Part shown: positions 11,101 through 21,949 of the stretch, piece by piece
Numbering within the stretch: the first letter of the stretch is position 1
Layout of the letters: the number at the start of each line of letters is the position of its first letter
Assembly (NCBI GenBank): GCA_028023455.1
Contig: JAQFVV010000183.1
Location: forward strand, 2,271,975-2,335,974
DNA length: 64,000 nucleotides
Reading direction: 5' to 3'
DNA from: Epiperipatus broadwayi
Taxonomy: Eukaryota; Onychophora; Udeonychophora; Euonychophora; Peripatidae
Notes under the pieces: generated by a model
The model's database searches: none
The model's input: the letters and a program-made list of their open reading frames with translations, nothing else
Told to the model about the DNA's origin: nothing
Program-made: the position numbers and the translations under genes

Positions 11101-12590
11101 ATTTTATTTGTCAGAAAATATTAAAAAATTATGATTTACAATTTATTATGATATATGTTTAAAATTCACCAGAAGTGAATTTGATATTTAATGCCCCGTC
11201 TATGTTAATTAAAAGTCTTATTTTGTAATCTTTCATAAACTATTTAATAACTTTATTGATAAATGAAATATTTGGAAGTGTGGGAAGCAATTTATATTTT
11301 AGTTTTAATTCTTGCCATCCTTTTGTATTGTAAATTATGATCCATTTAGTAAAGGCCTAAAGTTTTCTGGGACCTTCCATTATTGCAGGGAGATAGTTTA
11401 ATTAGAAATTAAGTTATTAATTTTGTTAGTGATACATTATCTATCTATATACGTCCAAGGCATTATGTATTTATAGCTACAACTATTCATTTATTATTTT
11501 GCTTTGCTAATTACCTCTTAGGACCTTCGGAAATTTAACTGACCAGTCCAATCTTTCACACTCCCTCAAAGTAGACGCAGTTCATACCAAGGGATCCATT
11601 TTCAGGCATTGTCATTAATATGTGTTTGGGAATTCCAGCACATCATATTTATTATTATTATTCAGAGACATGCTTTGGCTGGAGGGCCAACATTTCTCTT
11701 ATCTACCTGTACATATCAGGAATTTCTTTTAGTAAAGCCACTCAGAGGTTCATAACAGACCTAATTTATTTTTGTTGTAATCTATAATAGCATACTGCCT
11801 TTTTCATCACTTTATATCTTTATTTAACAAACCTGAAATGCTCTCTGCCATGATGGCACGTCCTTCACAAACAAATTTCATAATTATTTAAATCTGACTG
11901 TATAATTGTCAATTATTTATTCAAGAACTATTTTGCTTCCCACCCTCATTATATACAAATGATCTTAAATGTATTAGTGTTTTAAATGCCCATCTTTCAT
12001 GTCTTGTAATATATATATATATATAAAACAGATTTATTTGTAAAATCTTGAAGAGGGCTAATAATATTTTATTGCTGATTGGTTTTTGGCCGACCAATTA
12101 ATAAACTTTTACATTGTTTGTCAAAGCGCATCAAAACGAATTAAAGAAAATAACCAAGTTGTATAAACAAAGATAACTTATTTTGTACTAAATTCCTTAA
12201 TAAATTCCTATAATATTGTTATTTTAAATAAGCTTAGTTTGTCATCACTCCCAATCTCTAAGGTTAATTACTCTACTTATTTAAATATTTCTTTGATTTA
12301 AATTCACTTCTGTGTAATGTTGTCATAAAGAATTATGATTATTACAGTTCAAACCATTAGTAATCGATCAAATCATATCTGTACCATTCTGCAATTGTCA
12401 GAATCCATTAAATCATTGATTTTTCATATAAACCCTTTATTATTTTGAGTCTCTATGTGAACCATGACCTTCAGCTGGGACAGAGTAAAAACAAGCACTG
12501 CTAGTGTCATCACAAATGTTATCCATTAGTCAGAGCGGCAATAGTTTAGGCAAATAGGTTGGGATTCATCCTTGTCCTGACATATGTATC
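8165..12590. other. Non-repeat DNA without an assignable gene
   Basis: Mostly AT-rich. Two stretches are visibly less AT-rich: about 8720-9120 and about 10140-10600. In the second, a minus-strand frame of 70 codons is open (10386-10598) but resembles nothing I know and has no splice or promoter context. A box B-like GGGTTTGAACCCC at 9627 suggests a decayed SINE. No gene is called. Confidence 0.35.
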
Positions 12591-12639
12591 TTGTGCATGG
12601 TTGGATTCAAGGTACTTGTGCTTGGATTATTGATCTTGT

Positions 12640-13690
12640 TGAATGAATACACGATTTTGACCGGCACAATATATATATATTATGAAAAGATATTTGATTC
12701 TATAAGCATTTCTTTACTGATTAAAGCATTGGATCATCAATGTATAGATTCAAGATATTGTCATATTCTGAAGAATATTTATTTATAAAAATGCAACTGC
12801 AACAATTACGTTACATAATAATACTAAAAAGATTAACATTGAGAAAGGAAACAACAAGGATGGCTCCATATCTCTAAAACTTATTAGAGCAGTTTTGCAA
12901 GAAATATTTTGTGGATTAAAATGGGAAGCTAAAGGAGGAAAAATAAATAGAAATTATTTAAGTTATTTAGATTTTGAAGATAATGTACTTGTTTTTGTGA
13001 ATAATGCTTTAGAGCTTCAGGAAATGTTGTAAGGGTTATCAGATGAAAGTAAAAAATTAAAATTAATAGTAAATGTTAAAAAGACTAAAGTAATGACTGA
13101 TAGATTTTCTCAAAAGAAAAAAATAAATGTTGATAACGATTGAGTTAGAAAAAGATAACAACTACAAATACCTTGGTCAGATAATTACTATAGGTGGAAA
13201 CATAAATGGATGAAATTAATCAAAGAATTAAATTTTGTTGGAGTGCTTTTGGTAGAAATAACAGTATTAAAATGAAATATGTCTATGTGTTTGAAAAGGA
13301 AGGTGTTTAATAAATGCTATTTTACTAGTTCTTACTTATGGATCTGAGACATGGACACTTGGCAGAGAAAAAATGCGGAGACTTCAGATCGCTCAATGAA
13401 ATATGAATACATGTTAGGTGTAACAAAGACATCAAAAATGAGATACATGGGTGATAGAACAAACAGGTGTCAATGTCATCATTGAATGAATTAAAAGATT
13501 GAAGTGACGTTGGCTGGACCTATTGCTAAAAAAGATGGTAGTAAATGGATGGTTGAAATTTTAAACTGACCATGTGATATGGATGGATGAACTAAAGAAG
13601 TGTGCTGGAGTGATATGGAGAAGAGATACTAGAGCTCAGAGATGGATTGAACTTGGAGAGATCTTCATTATGCAGTAGATTGATAATGAC
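12640..13690 (+). pseudogene. LINE family 2 reverse transcriptase, partial and degenerate
   Basis: The longest copy of this RTE-like LINE here. It opens with YYEKIFDSIS (RT motif A, F-D-S) and LLIKALDHQ-IDSRYC-ILKNIY, then a region matching the G-RQGD segment in broken frame, FCGLKWEAKGGKI, YLDFEDNVLVF (the catalytic Y-ADD box, here mutated to FEDN), ELQEMLQ-like and KINV-KTK words, and the FKYLG and YGSETWTL equivalents further down. The C-terminal block GEE-RTN-C...AGPI and RDLH-A-D is followed by a GATGAT tail. The ORF is interrupted by many stops and the active-site aspartate pair is lost, so it cannot encode a working enzyme. Other copies lie at 4.5, 15.7 and 55.1 kb. Confidence 0.8.
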
Positions 13691-13694
13691 TGAA

Positions 13695-14265
13695 AATGAT
13701 GATATTCATATACTTGTGTTGCATAATAAGCACAAATTAGATTTTCTAAATTCATTTTAATAAATTTGTAGTAATTATCTCTCTTGACCAATCCACTGTT
13801 TATATAAGATGTAAATTCACTTTTTTATGGTTCCTGATTCTTATATGGATAATAGATCAGTTATTGATATTTTGGAGGGTAAAATCTTACATTAGTGATA
13901 AACTTAACAAAGCCATGATTTAACCAGTCAGTACTTTCAAATGATTATGCAGATGTATATACTATTAGTTTTAACAACCATATAAATAAGTGATGGCCAT
14001 TAAATACAAGGCACTAAAACTGCTGATAATGTTACATTTCATCATTCCACTATCCATATAAAAATCTGGAACTAAATAAGAGTAAATTCACTTTTTAATT
14101 AACTAGTGACTTGCCAAGGGTGAACATCTTTTGTCAGTTTACTGAATGATTGTAAAACATCTAACTTATAGATATGTATTATGGTGTAGAGCCATTTATA
14201 GTTTATAACTCTTAAAATATTATATTTATATATATTTGCACTATATATTTAATAGTCATTGATAT
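13695..14265. other. AT-rich spacer, no feature seen
   Basis: No coding or structured element recognised. Confidence 0.4.
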
Positions 14266-14266
14266 G

Positions 14267-14269
<3 letters not shown>

Positions 14270-14356
<87 letters not shown>
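14270..14356. repeat. TA dinucleotide array
   Basis: Two long TA runs broken only by a TTTG interruption near 14325. This abuts the left end of the following foldback element. Confidence 0.95.
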
Positions 14357-14360
<4 letters not shown>

Positions 14361-14362
14361 AA

Positions 14363-14790
14363 GTTACTTTCAAGTTTATTTATTAAGCACATAAATCATA
14401 TGAAATTAAAGACAAAGGATTTCACCTTTTTAACATATGTAAGTTACTGATTCCATACGATCTATGTGCTTAATAAATAAATTTGAATGTTACATAATTT
14501 TTATTAATTCATAATACTATGTAATAAATCATAAGATTTTGCAAATGTTAATAATGCATATAAGAAAATAATGTATAATAAAAGTGAACAGAGATAACAT
14601 CTTCACTCTCTCAAACCAAGATGCTTCTGAATTTATGTTAAAGTTAAGATGCTTACTCTTATCTTTACAAAGCCTCTATCTTGTGTTTGAGTTTGAGGGT
14701 TTTCTCTGTACTCAACACAACATCGTTATGGTATTATAAAAATCACTAGATGCATATGTTAAAAAGGTGAGATTCTTTCTGTTTAATTTT
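14363..14790. repeat. Foldback repeat, family F (copy 1, nested)
   Basis: GTTACTTTCAAGTTTATTTA with TTAAGCACATAAATC (14363-14397) is inverted at about 14460-14495. A second inverted pair, CACCTTTTTAACATATG (about 14425) and CATATGTTAAAAAGGTG (about 14753), encloses a core with CATCTTCACTCTCTCAAA and ATCTTGTGTTTGAG. That core is shared with the foldbacks at 17.6 and 45.1 kb. No protein is encoded. Confidence 0.55.
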
Positions 14791-14799
14791 GTACAAAGT

Positions 14800-15710
14800 T
14801 ACTATAAAAGCTTTAAATAAAATTTCAGAAGAAATTTAAATGTTATTAAAAAAAGAGACACTCTTTAAAAGAAAAAGACTAAAAGATATAACATTTAAAT
14901 TTTCAGTGTGAGACTGCAACTTATCATTTGGCACACATCAAAGTGGATTCTTCTGAAAGTTGACAATACCAAAAACAATCATGCAGATAAATCAGATGTG
15001 GAAAACTATTCATAGATCTAGATATTGACAAAATAAGAGTCATAGATCACATGACCCTATTCTCTTAAGCTTGTAAGTTATAAACAATTCTCATTGTTTA
15101 TGTAGATATTGAATCTATTATTTGGATTATCATTATGTTTGTTATAGGTGCATTAGAAGCAAATAGAACTATTTTCACACATATTACAATATTTTAACTT
15201 CCAATATTATATATAATGAAATTCTCTCATTTCAGTATTATTCAAATTTTGGTCAAAATAAAAACTTATTTCTGGTAATCATGTTTTATTTCTCATAGCA
15301 AGTCTAAAATGAATTGCTTACATTTTTAGAACTACTGTATATAGTAATTCTTAATTACAATGATTTTGATATAACTGCAAATTAAATTACTGGTAGTTTA
15401 ATATATGAATCAGAAGGCTATTTAATAAGGCATATCTATGGATATTTGTTTATCCAATATAAAACAAAATTATAAAAAATAAATGCTAGTGTTTTAACTT
15501 TTAATACCCTGAATGGTTATTCCAATAACAAGATTAGTAGACTTTAAAGCTAAATATTCCTAGGCAATTTTAATTTTGAAATAAATAAAAATCTTAATGT
15601 GTTAAAAGGAATTCACTGGTACTTTGTGTGTCCAATCCATAATTGTGATGCACAAATATCACATGGTTCAAGAGTTACTAAGCACATAGTAACTATACTT
15701 TAGTAATGCA
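14800..15710. other. AT-rich spacer, no feature seen
   Basis: No coding or structured element recognised. Confidence 0.4.
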
Positions 15711-15714
15711 TTAA

Positions 15715-16140
15715 TATTCCTATGTGTTTGGAAAGGAAGGATTGTAATGGATGTGATTTTATTAGTTTTTATATATAGATCTGAAATTTAGGCATTAAAC
15801 AGAAAATTTATGCAAAGACTTCAGACTATACAATAATAAATGGGGGGGAGGTAAATTTTGGGAGTAATAAGGAGGGGTCAAAAGTAAAATATCAGTACAT
15901 ATCTTTGATATCATTTAAAAAATTAAGTGACTGAAATGAAGTTGAGCTGACATAGTTATAGAAAATGATAGTAAATGGATAACTGAAGTCTTAAATCGGA
16001 CCCCAAGATATTTTAAAGACCCAGAAAGAGACCACATGTGAGATGGATGGATGAAATAAGGCAATTTGCTGGAGTGAGGAGGAGAAAAAAATTAATAATT
16101 TCATCTTCAAGGTAGATTGATATTGATAATGACTGTATTA
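15715..16140 (+). pseudogene. LINE family 2, 3' fragment
   Basis: Begins CCTATGTGTTTGGAAAGGAAG, continues through the degenerate Y-G-ET-T block, and ends with CCAGAAAGAGACCACATG and GATGGATGGATGAAATAAGGC, then a TTGATATTGATAATGAC tail. The word order is that of the 12.6 and 55.1 kb copies. No frame remains open for more than a few tens of codons. Confidence 0.7.
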
Positions 16141-16144
16141 TTAA

Positions 16145-17600
16145 TAATTTGTTTACATTCCATTACCATGCTTTTTACCCAGGATGTACAAGTCAATTGC
16201 AACTTTTTTTATACTCATCTTATATTTGAATCCATATTGAATATAATTACACTATAGTACTTCTAAATAAAGTGTTTTTCAGACTAAAAATAATAAAATT
16301 GATTTAAATTATTTTTCCACCTTTTTTTTTTTTTTCATTGTCTGTAGCATTATATTTGTTGAAATAAGCCTTGATTATAATTTGTAAAAATATATGACAT
16401 ATACATACAATAAAAAATATTCACTGTAGTAGCTTATATAATATTATTTAAAAATTATATTTTGTTTGAATATTCTCATATAGAAAATTAGTTTAAGCTC
16501 TATTTATAAAGTTATTATTTAATCAACTTCCTCTTCCTGGCAAATACCTTTTTAACATACATTAAATATATGTGTATATATTGTTTTATATTCATTTTAA
16601 TATTTTTTATAATAATCTAATTAATCTCGTTTAACTGATTGCATAAATGCTAAAGGAAATAAAGCCGAAAATAATAATAATAAACAGCGAAGAGAGATCA
16701 TTTTATATCAGGATGTTGATGTAAAATATATTATATAAATATTTATTCAGATATAGTAAAGCATGAATCATTATTTATATATATGATTCATATTTGAAAT
16801 TTTGTTCTGGATTTTTTTAAATTTTAAATATATATGTACAACACAAAGTAATGGCATATAATTTATATTATACCACTGATAAGAAATGGTGTATATTTTA
16901 TTTTATTTAGAGAAAATAGAGGATTTGAACTCAGACTTCCACACTATCTCATACTACTGATATACATGACTACACTGCGGTATGAAATAGTGTGAATAGT
17001 TGAAGGATGCTTAAAAATCAGAGTTCAAATCCCCTATATTTACAATTAGGCTCCAGGTATATGAAGAGTGCCTGTATTTCAAACAATTTTATTTAGAATA
17101 TATACAATGAAATGGTTCAAATCAAAATTGGTATTATTAAGGTAAAAATATGAAAATTCAATTAAAGATAGGTTGGCATATAGCAAATAAAAAGAAGCAT
17201 GACTGAAATTCTCAGATAAACACAAAAAGATAATTATTCTTGTGAAATATGTAACTCGAAATGAAAAGATATTTTCATATAAGAAAAAGCTTGCTCAATG
17301 TCTTTATGAAAAAGTGCTTCATCTCAAGTTCTGTCTTCATCTTGCATTACATCACCATTGTACTTTATTTATATTTCACAGATTTTTTTTTATATAAGTT
17401 CAATACTCATTCTCAGTTTTAATATATCATTTAGTGCAATGTTAGAATAATGAAACCAAAAACTAACAGTTTTTAGATTGAAGCTCAACGTCACATCACC
17501 CAGAAATTAAATGTCACATGATCACTCAAACAATAAATTATATCATTCTTTTTTTTAAAATTGAACCTTATTTTATATAGTGCTATGTTTTTTATGTAAT
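16145..17600. other. AT-rich DNA with one inverted SINE pair
   Basis: At 16918-17095 a tRNA-like head on the minus strand (complement of GGATTTGAACTC) faces a plus-strand copy with GAGTTCAAATCCCC and the same 3' words as the 6.5 kb SINE. Otherwise nothing is recognised. Confidence 0.4.
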
Positions 17601-17604
17601 AGTA

Positions 17605-17875
17605 ATATTAGTGATTAAGCCAATGCACATGCGCTTTAAAGATAAATTATAAATGAATACTCAATTTTTCCAGACACGAGATATAGTATTTTAGAATCCA
17701 CCCATTCTTTCAACCCAAACTAAGATTTGCCCATACATAAACATTTGGGTCGAAAGAATGGGTGGATTCATTCCATTCTTTCTAAAATACTATATCTCGT
17801 GTCTGGAAAAATTGAGCATTCATTTATAATTTATCTTTAAAGCACATGTGCATTGGCTTAATCGCTAATATTACT
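17605..17875. repeat. Foldback repeat, family F (copy 2, near-perfect)
   Basis: Arms of about 110 bp: AGCCAATGCACATGCGC...TCAATTTTTCCAGACACG...ATCCACCCATTCTTTC on the left, the same in reverse complement on the right, separated by a short loop containing GATTTGCCCATACATAAAC. The arms differ by only a few bases (one extra ATTC block on the right). The loop word GATTTGCCCATACATAA recurs at about 45272, so the element is dispersed. Confidence 0.85.
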
Positions 17876-17889
17876 TTTAAATTGAACCT

Positions 17890-19130
17890 TGTAACTTTAG
17901 TATCACTTTATTTTTTTTCTTGTGATGTTATTTAATGAAATAAACTTTGTTTTTTGTTTTCCAGTTAGTTAAATTCCTTTCTTTCAATTCTTTCTTATTT
18001 ATCCTTTTCAAATGTGCAATGTTGTTGCTTAGAATGATGAACAATTGTCGGAAATTTAAAAAAAAGTTATTTATAAAGTTATCTAGATGGTATAAACTTC
18101 AAAGTGATGATAAAGGGCATGAAAGTGATATAGATGGTTGATGATTAATTGATCGAAATTTAGAGATAAATGGTTGCTCTCTCTGCCAAAATTTTCTCCT
18201 ACTGTATTGAGTCTTATTTAACAATTTAAATATATGTACAATATTTCAGATTTCCAAGCAATTTCCAATGCATATTCTACCAAAATCAAATTGTACATTA
18301 TGTTGTTAGATTAATATAGTTGGATAAATGTTTAACATAGCTTTTTTTTTTTTTTTGATATGAAATAACATAATTTGGCCATATATTTTTTTTGTATATA
18401 CAAGTTTTTTTATATCCTTATTTTTCATACAATAAATACATACTTTTACCTTAGATTTAGTTTGAATAATTTAATTTTTTGTCAAAAACAAAATAACACA
18501 GACAAAAGATATACTCATACTTACATGGCTAATTCACAAGTGGCATGGCTTTCTTTTTTCTATTGCTAATATACTTTATCATCATTACATGTGTTATTAT
18601 GCTTTTTAAGTTTTGTGCACTTATCTGTAAATTGTACCAGTATTGAATGCAGATTCAATATATTTTCTCATTCAATTAGATATGGTAACAGTACATAACT
18701 TACAGAATTGTATTAATCAATATTCATTGATGGATAGCCAAAAATGTAAGAGAATGAGATAGCATGGTTTTGATGATCCCATAATTTGATGATCAAAATG
18801 TAACAGTAAATATTATTAGTATAAATTATTAGTATGAATTGCTTTAACACATAGGTGGCCAAAAATATATATCTGACCATTGCAAGCAAATAATTTTATC
18901 CATGTCTCAGATTATGCAATCCAAAATGTAACTAATGTAACAATGTGATGCCAGAAATTAAGAAAGGCTCATTCCTTATTTATAATATTATTATTAAACC
19001 ACACATTAATTAGCCAAAATGTAATGGATGATAATTAAAAATAAGATAATCAAACTTAATTCTGTGTATTCATACCGATATTTATAAGATTCATACATTT
19101 ATAAGGTGCCAATGAAATTTATAAATCAAT
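17890..19130. other. AT-rich spacer, no gene seen
   Basis: Two frames of 64 codons are open here but show no family resemblance and lie in low-complexity AT DNA. No feature is called. Confidence 0.4.
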
Positions 19131-19241
19131 AAATATTTAATCAGGCAAAACTCTCCATATTGTAGTGCCACGCTGTGCCAACCAGAGTAATCAATGGATG
19201 CCAGAAAGCTTGTGCATAAAATCCCCATCTGGTGCCTACTT

Positions 19242-19300
19242 ATCCAATATCCCTAGACTAGTTTCTGGCTTGTGGCCTTCTTCAGTGAGGAGCCTTAAAT
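19242..19300 (-). ncRNA. Hammerhead ribozyme motif, family B copy 1
   Basis: Minus strand: distal helix I ATTTAA, GGC loop, TCCTCA, core CTGAAGA (position 7 is free to vary), GGC-CACAA-GCC stem-loop II, GAAA, the palindrome ACTAGT forming a minimal helix III with cleavage triplet GTC, then TAGGGA, TA, TTGGAT. ATTTAA/TTGGAT pairs through two G-U pairs where sister copies have ATCCAA/TTGGAT, so the helix is kept despite changes. The proximal helix has one C-A mismatch. Confidence 0.65.
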
Positions 19301-19334
19301 CTGAGATCCTAAGATCTAGGTGCAGTGCTCTCAG

Positions 19335-19393
19335 ATCCAAGGCTCCTCACTGAAGAAGGCCACAAGCCAGAAACTAGTCTGGGGATATTGGAT
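19335..19393 (+). ncRNA. Hammerhead ribozyme motif, family B copy 2
   Basis: Plus strand: ATCCAA (19335-19340), GGC, TCCTCA (19344-19349), CTGAAGA (19350-19356), GGC-CACAA-GCC stem-loop II, GAAA, CTAGTC with the predicted scissile bond after C19379, TGGGGA (19380-19385), TA, TTGGAT (19388-19393). Both helix I segments pair completely, allowing one G-U. The base pair of stem II nearest the core is A-A in all copies. Confidence 0.7.
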
Positions 19394-19549
19394 GAGTAGG
19401 TACTAGATGGAGATTTTATGCACAAGCCTTCTGGCATCCATTGATTACTCTGGTTGGCACAGGGTGGCGCTACTGTATGGAGAGTTTTACCTGTTTAATA
19501 TCAGTTATGTGCTAGCATAAGAGATGGTGATCATGTGATAAATATTTAA

Positions 19550-20570
19550 TCCAGAAAATATATAATTTAAGAATTAGGTGCTGTAACTTAATAGATATAT
19601 AAATTAAGGAATAAGTGAATCAATCCTTTAAATAAAATAGAATCAAATGATACACTTATTTATAATAATATACAAATTTAGTAGCATAATATTAACAATC
19701 ATAAAATTCAAAATCCACTCTGTTATAATCTATTTTAATTCTATTACAATTTCTAAAATTTCTATCTGCATTTAAATATTCTAATATATATTTTTACAAT
19801 TACAGTAACTAGTTAGTAATATACAATAGTGATCTTTATTTTTAGTGATACCTATGTAAAAAATGTCCAAACATATAAACAGAGCTAGTTTGGAATCACA
19901 TGAATCTTGATAACTGCAGCCATTTTGTGTCTTGCAGTGTTCTCTTTGGCTCAAAATACAAAGTTAATGATGATAGCAATTTTTCCAAGCCTGACTAAAA
20001 CTGTGAAGAAGTTTTTTAATGCAAGATATACTTATTTAGTTCTTGCACAAATGCACTTCTTAGTCACGTAGCTGGCCTGCTCGACCAGGTGCCATTCTAC
20101 TGCTGCCCTGTAAATCACGCTACAATCTTTTATATTAACATTCAAACATAAATATACTGTAAATGAAAGTATTTTTGCTTTTCTATGAAATCAATTATAT
20201 ATATGTTCAAAAAAATAAATAAATATTAAATATATCATTTAAATTATTTTATTAAGTTTATTTATATTGATTAATTTAACTCTTAATTACTTGATTTAAT
20301 TACTAACTTTGTATTGAATAATAATAAGTAAAATATGCTATTTTAAATTTTGTAAGATAAAAGCATTTCTAATAGATATCTATTTTTTTTAATTGAAAGT
20401 TTAAAAAAAAATCATTTTTTAATGATAATTTTCAAAAGTTCATTTTATTATACCAGTGTTTTTTAGTCCAGCTGACCTCTTTTGACATTCATTCAGCTAC
20501 ACTTCTATTTTCTATGTCCTATGTAGAGTTCCTATGATGATAATGTCTCTATAAGTATTATTCCTAAATG
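19550..20570. other. AT-rich spacer, no feature seen
   Basis: Includes a slightly less AT-rich patch at about 19900-20110 (GTAGCTGGCCTGCTCGACCAGGTGCC region) that I do not recognise. Confidence 0.4.
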
Positions 20571-20574
20571 ACAT

Positions 20575-21097
20575 CCAGCTATTTTCAACTTATTAAAACA
20601 GGCAAAACTCTATACGTATTGCCACTCAATGTAAGACAGTGTAATCAATGGATACCAGAAGATCTGTGTATAAAATCTCTATCTAGTGCCTACTCATCCA
20701 ATATCCTCAGACTAGTTTCTGGCTTGTGGCCTTCATCAGTAAGGAGCCTTGGATCTGAGAGCACTGCACCTAGATCTTAGGATCAAATGCAACCCTCCAG
20801 CAGTCACCTTTTATCTCTACTTAACTATAAAACTATGAGACCTAAATTGAAAACACCATAATATTTTCAATCCAATCTCATCAGCTTATATAGTCATGTA
20901 GGTCTGAACTCAGTTCAGTACCTATACATTTTGGTATCTTTGGTTTTTTAATATCCATAGCCACCACTATCCTATTTGGCAAGATTGGTTTTAAGCCAAT
21001 AAACATCATATGATCACCATTTCTTATGCTTATATAGAGAGTGTTGCCTGTTTTAATAACAGTTAAGAGCAAGCATAAGAAATGGTGATCATGTGAT
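20575..21097 (-). mobile_element. Family B repeat, full-length unit
   Basis: About 520 bp with the same block order as 51.9-52.3 kb: AGGCAAAACTCTATACG, CCTACTCATCCAATATCC, hammerhead, GAGCACTGCACCTAGATCTTAGGATC, then a 3' half with AACACCATAATATTTTCAATCC and TTTTGGTATCTTTGG. It ends in a small inverted repeat around CATCATATGATCACCATTTC / GAAATGGTGATCATGTGATG. I call it minus because the ribozyme reads on the minus strand. No protein is encoded. Confidence 0.75.
20696..20754 (-). ncRNA. Hammerhead ribozyme motif, family B copy 3 (best preserved)
   Basis: Minus strand: ATCCAA, GGC, TCCTTA, canonical core CTGATGA, GGC-CACAA-GCC, GAAA, CTAGTC, TGAGGA, TA, TTGGAT. TCCTTA/TGAGGA pairs over six positions (one T-G) and ATCCAA/TTGGAT over six. 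All invariant core residues and a GTC cleavage triplet are present. Helix III is minimal and palindromic (ACTAGT), as described for hammerheads of Penelope-like elements, which may work better as dimers. Confidence 0.75.
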
Positions 21098-21099
21098 GT

Positions 21100-21732
21100 C
21101 TATTTTCAACTTCATTATGTTCTTTTTTTGTATACATGTATTCCAGTGTAGATGGTTTTGAATTACTTAGCATAGTATTAACATGCATTAATGAAATGAT
21201 TTTTTAAATTGTTATTCATTCCATTTATGATCTTGCAGATATTAATTAAGAAGGATCCATTTCCTTCCTTTGTGAAATTTGCTCACAGATCATTATTATT
21301 TGTTCAATAAATTCATAAAGCATTAAGTTATCCATATAAAAAACATTGATCTTCCCAAAGTAATTCTATATAGTCACTAAGCATCAATGTGTTTTTTTTA
21401 TTTTATGAAAATTTGCTTGTGAGATTTTTTTTTATATACAATGAAAATAAAGTTTATTATTCAATATGATAAAATAATCATTTTTATTTTTAATTCAAAA
21501 TTAAGATGCATATATTTTTTTTTAATTATTTTTTTCTAATATTTCATTTACACTTACATTCATTCTTGCATTCACTTCTAAATTTGAATCTATTTATATC
21601 TAATTTTTTAAATTATCTTAACTATTTTAATATTAACTAAATTAAAATGTATGTAAACAAATGATTCCTTATTGTTTTCTTTATTTACAATATAATATCA
21701 TGGATGGACATCTGATAGATTCATATCTCACA

Positions 21733-21772
<40 letters not shown>

Positions 21773-21810
21773 AAAATAAATAAAATGTCCGTTAATTAAA
21801 AACAAAATTG
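21100..21810. other. AT-rich spacer with TA/TG microsatellite
   Basis: A TA run changes into a TG run at about 21733-21772. Otherwise low-complexity AT DNA without recognised features. Confidence 0.6.
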
Positions 21811-21949
21811 TAATTATAATTGAAATAATAAATTTTACAGTTTACAAACTATTACAAACAATCTTTAAATCTGCAGAAGTACTTTCGGTTAATTTCTTAA
21901 ACCTGCCTCAACTGCCATTAAATTCAAAAAACAAAAGTGGAAGCAAATG

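Larger units (their letters stand above)
19135..19545. mobile_element. Family B repeat, palindromic (two inverted copies)
   Basis: Left arm about 19135-19305 and right arm about 19330-19500 are inverted copies with few differences; each contains ACTCTCCATA, ACCAGAGTAATCAATGGATG, the hammerhead block and TGAGGAGCC. The right side continues into AGTTATGTGCTAGCATAAG and GGTGATCATGTGAT, the family's other end. No protein is encoded. Copies of the same sequence lie at 20.6, 26.4, 38.9, 50.8 and 51.9 kb. Confidence 0.8.
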
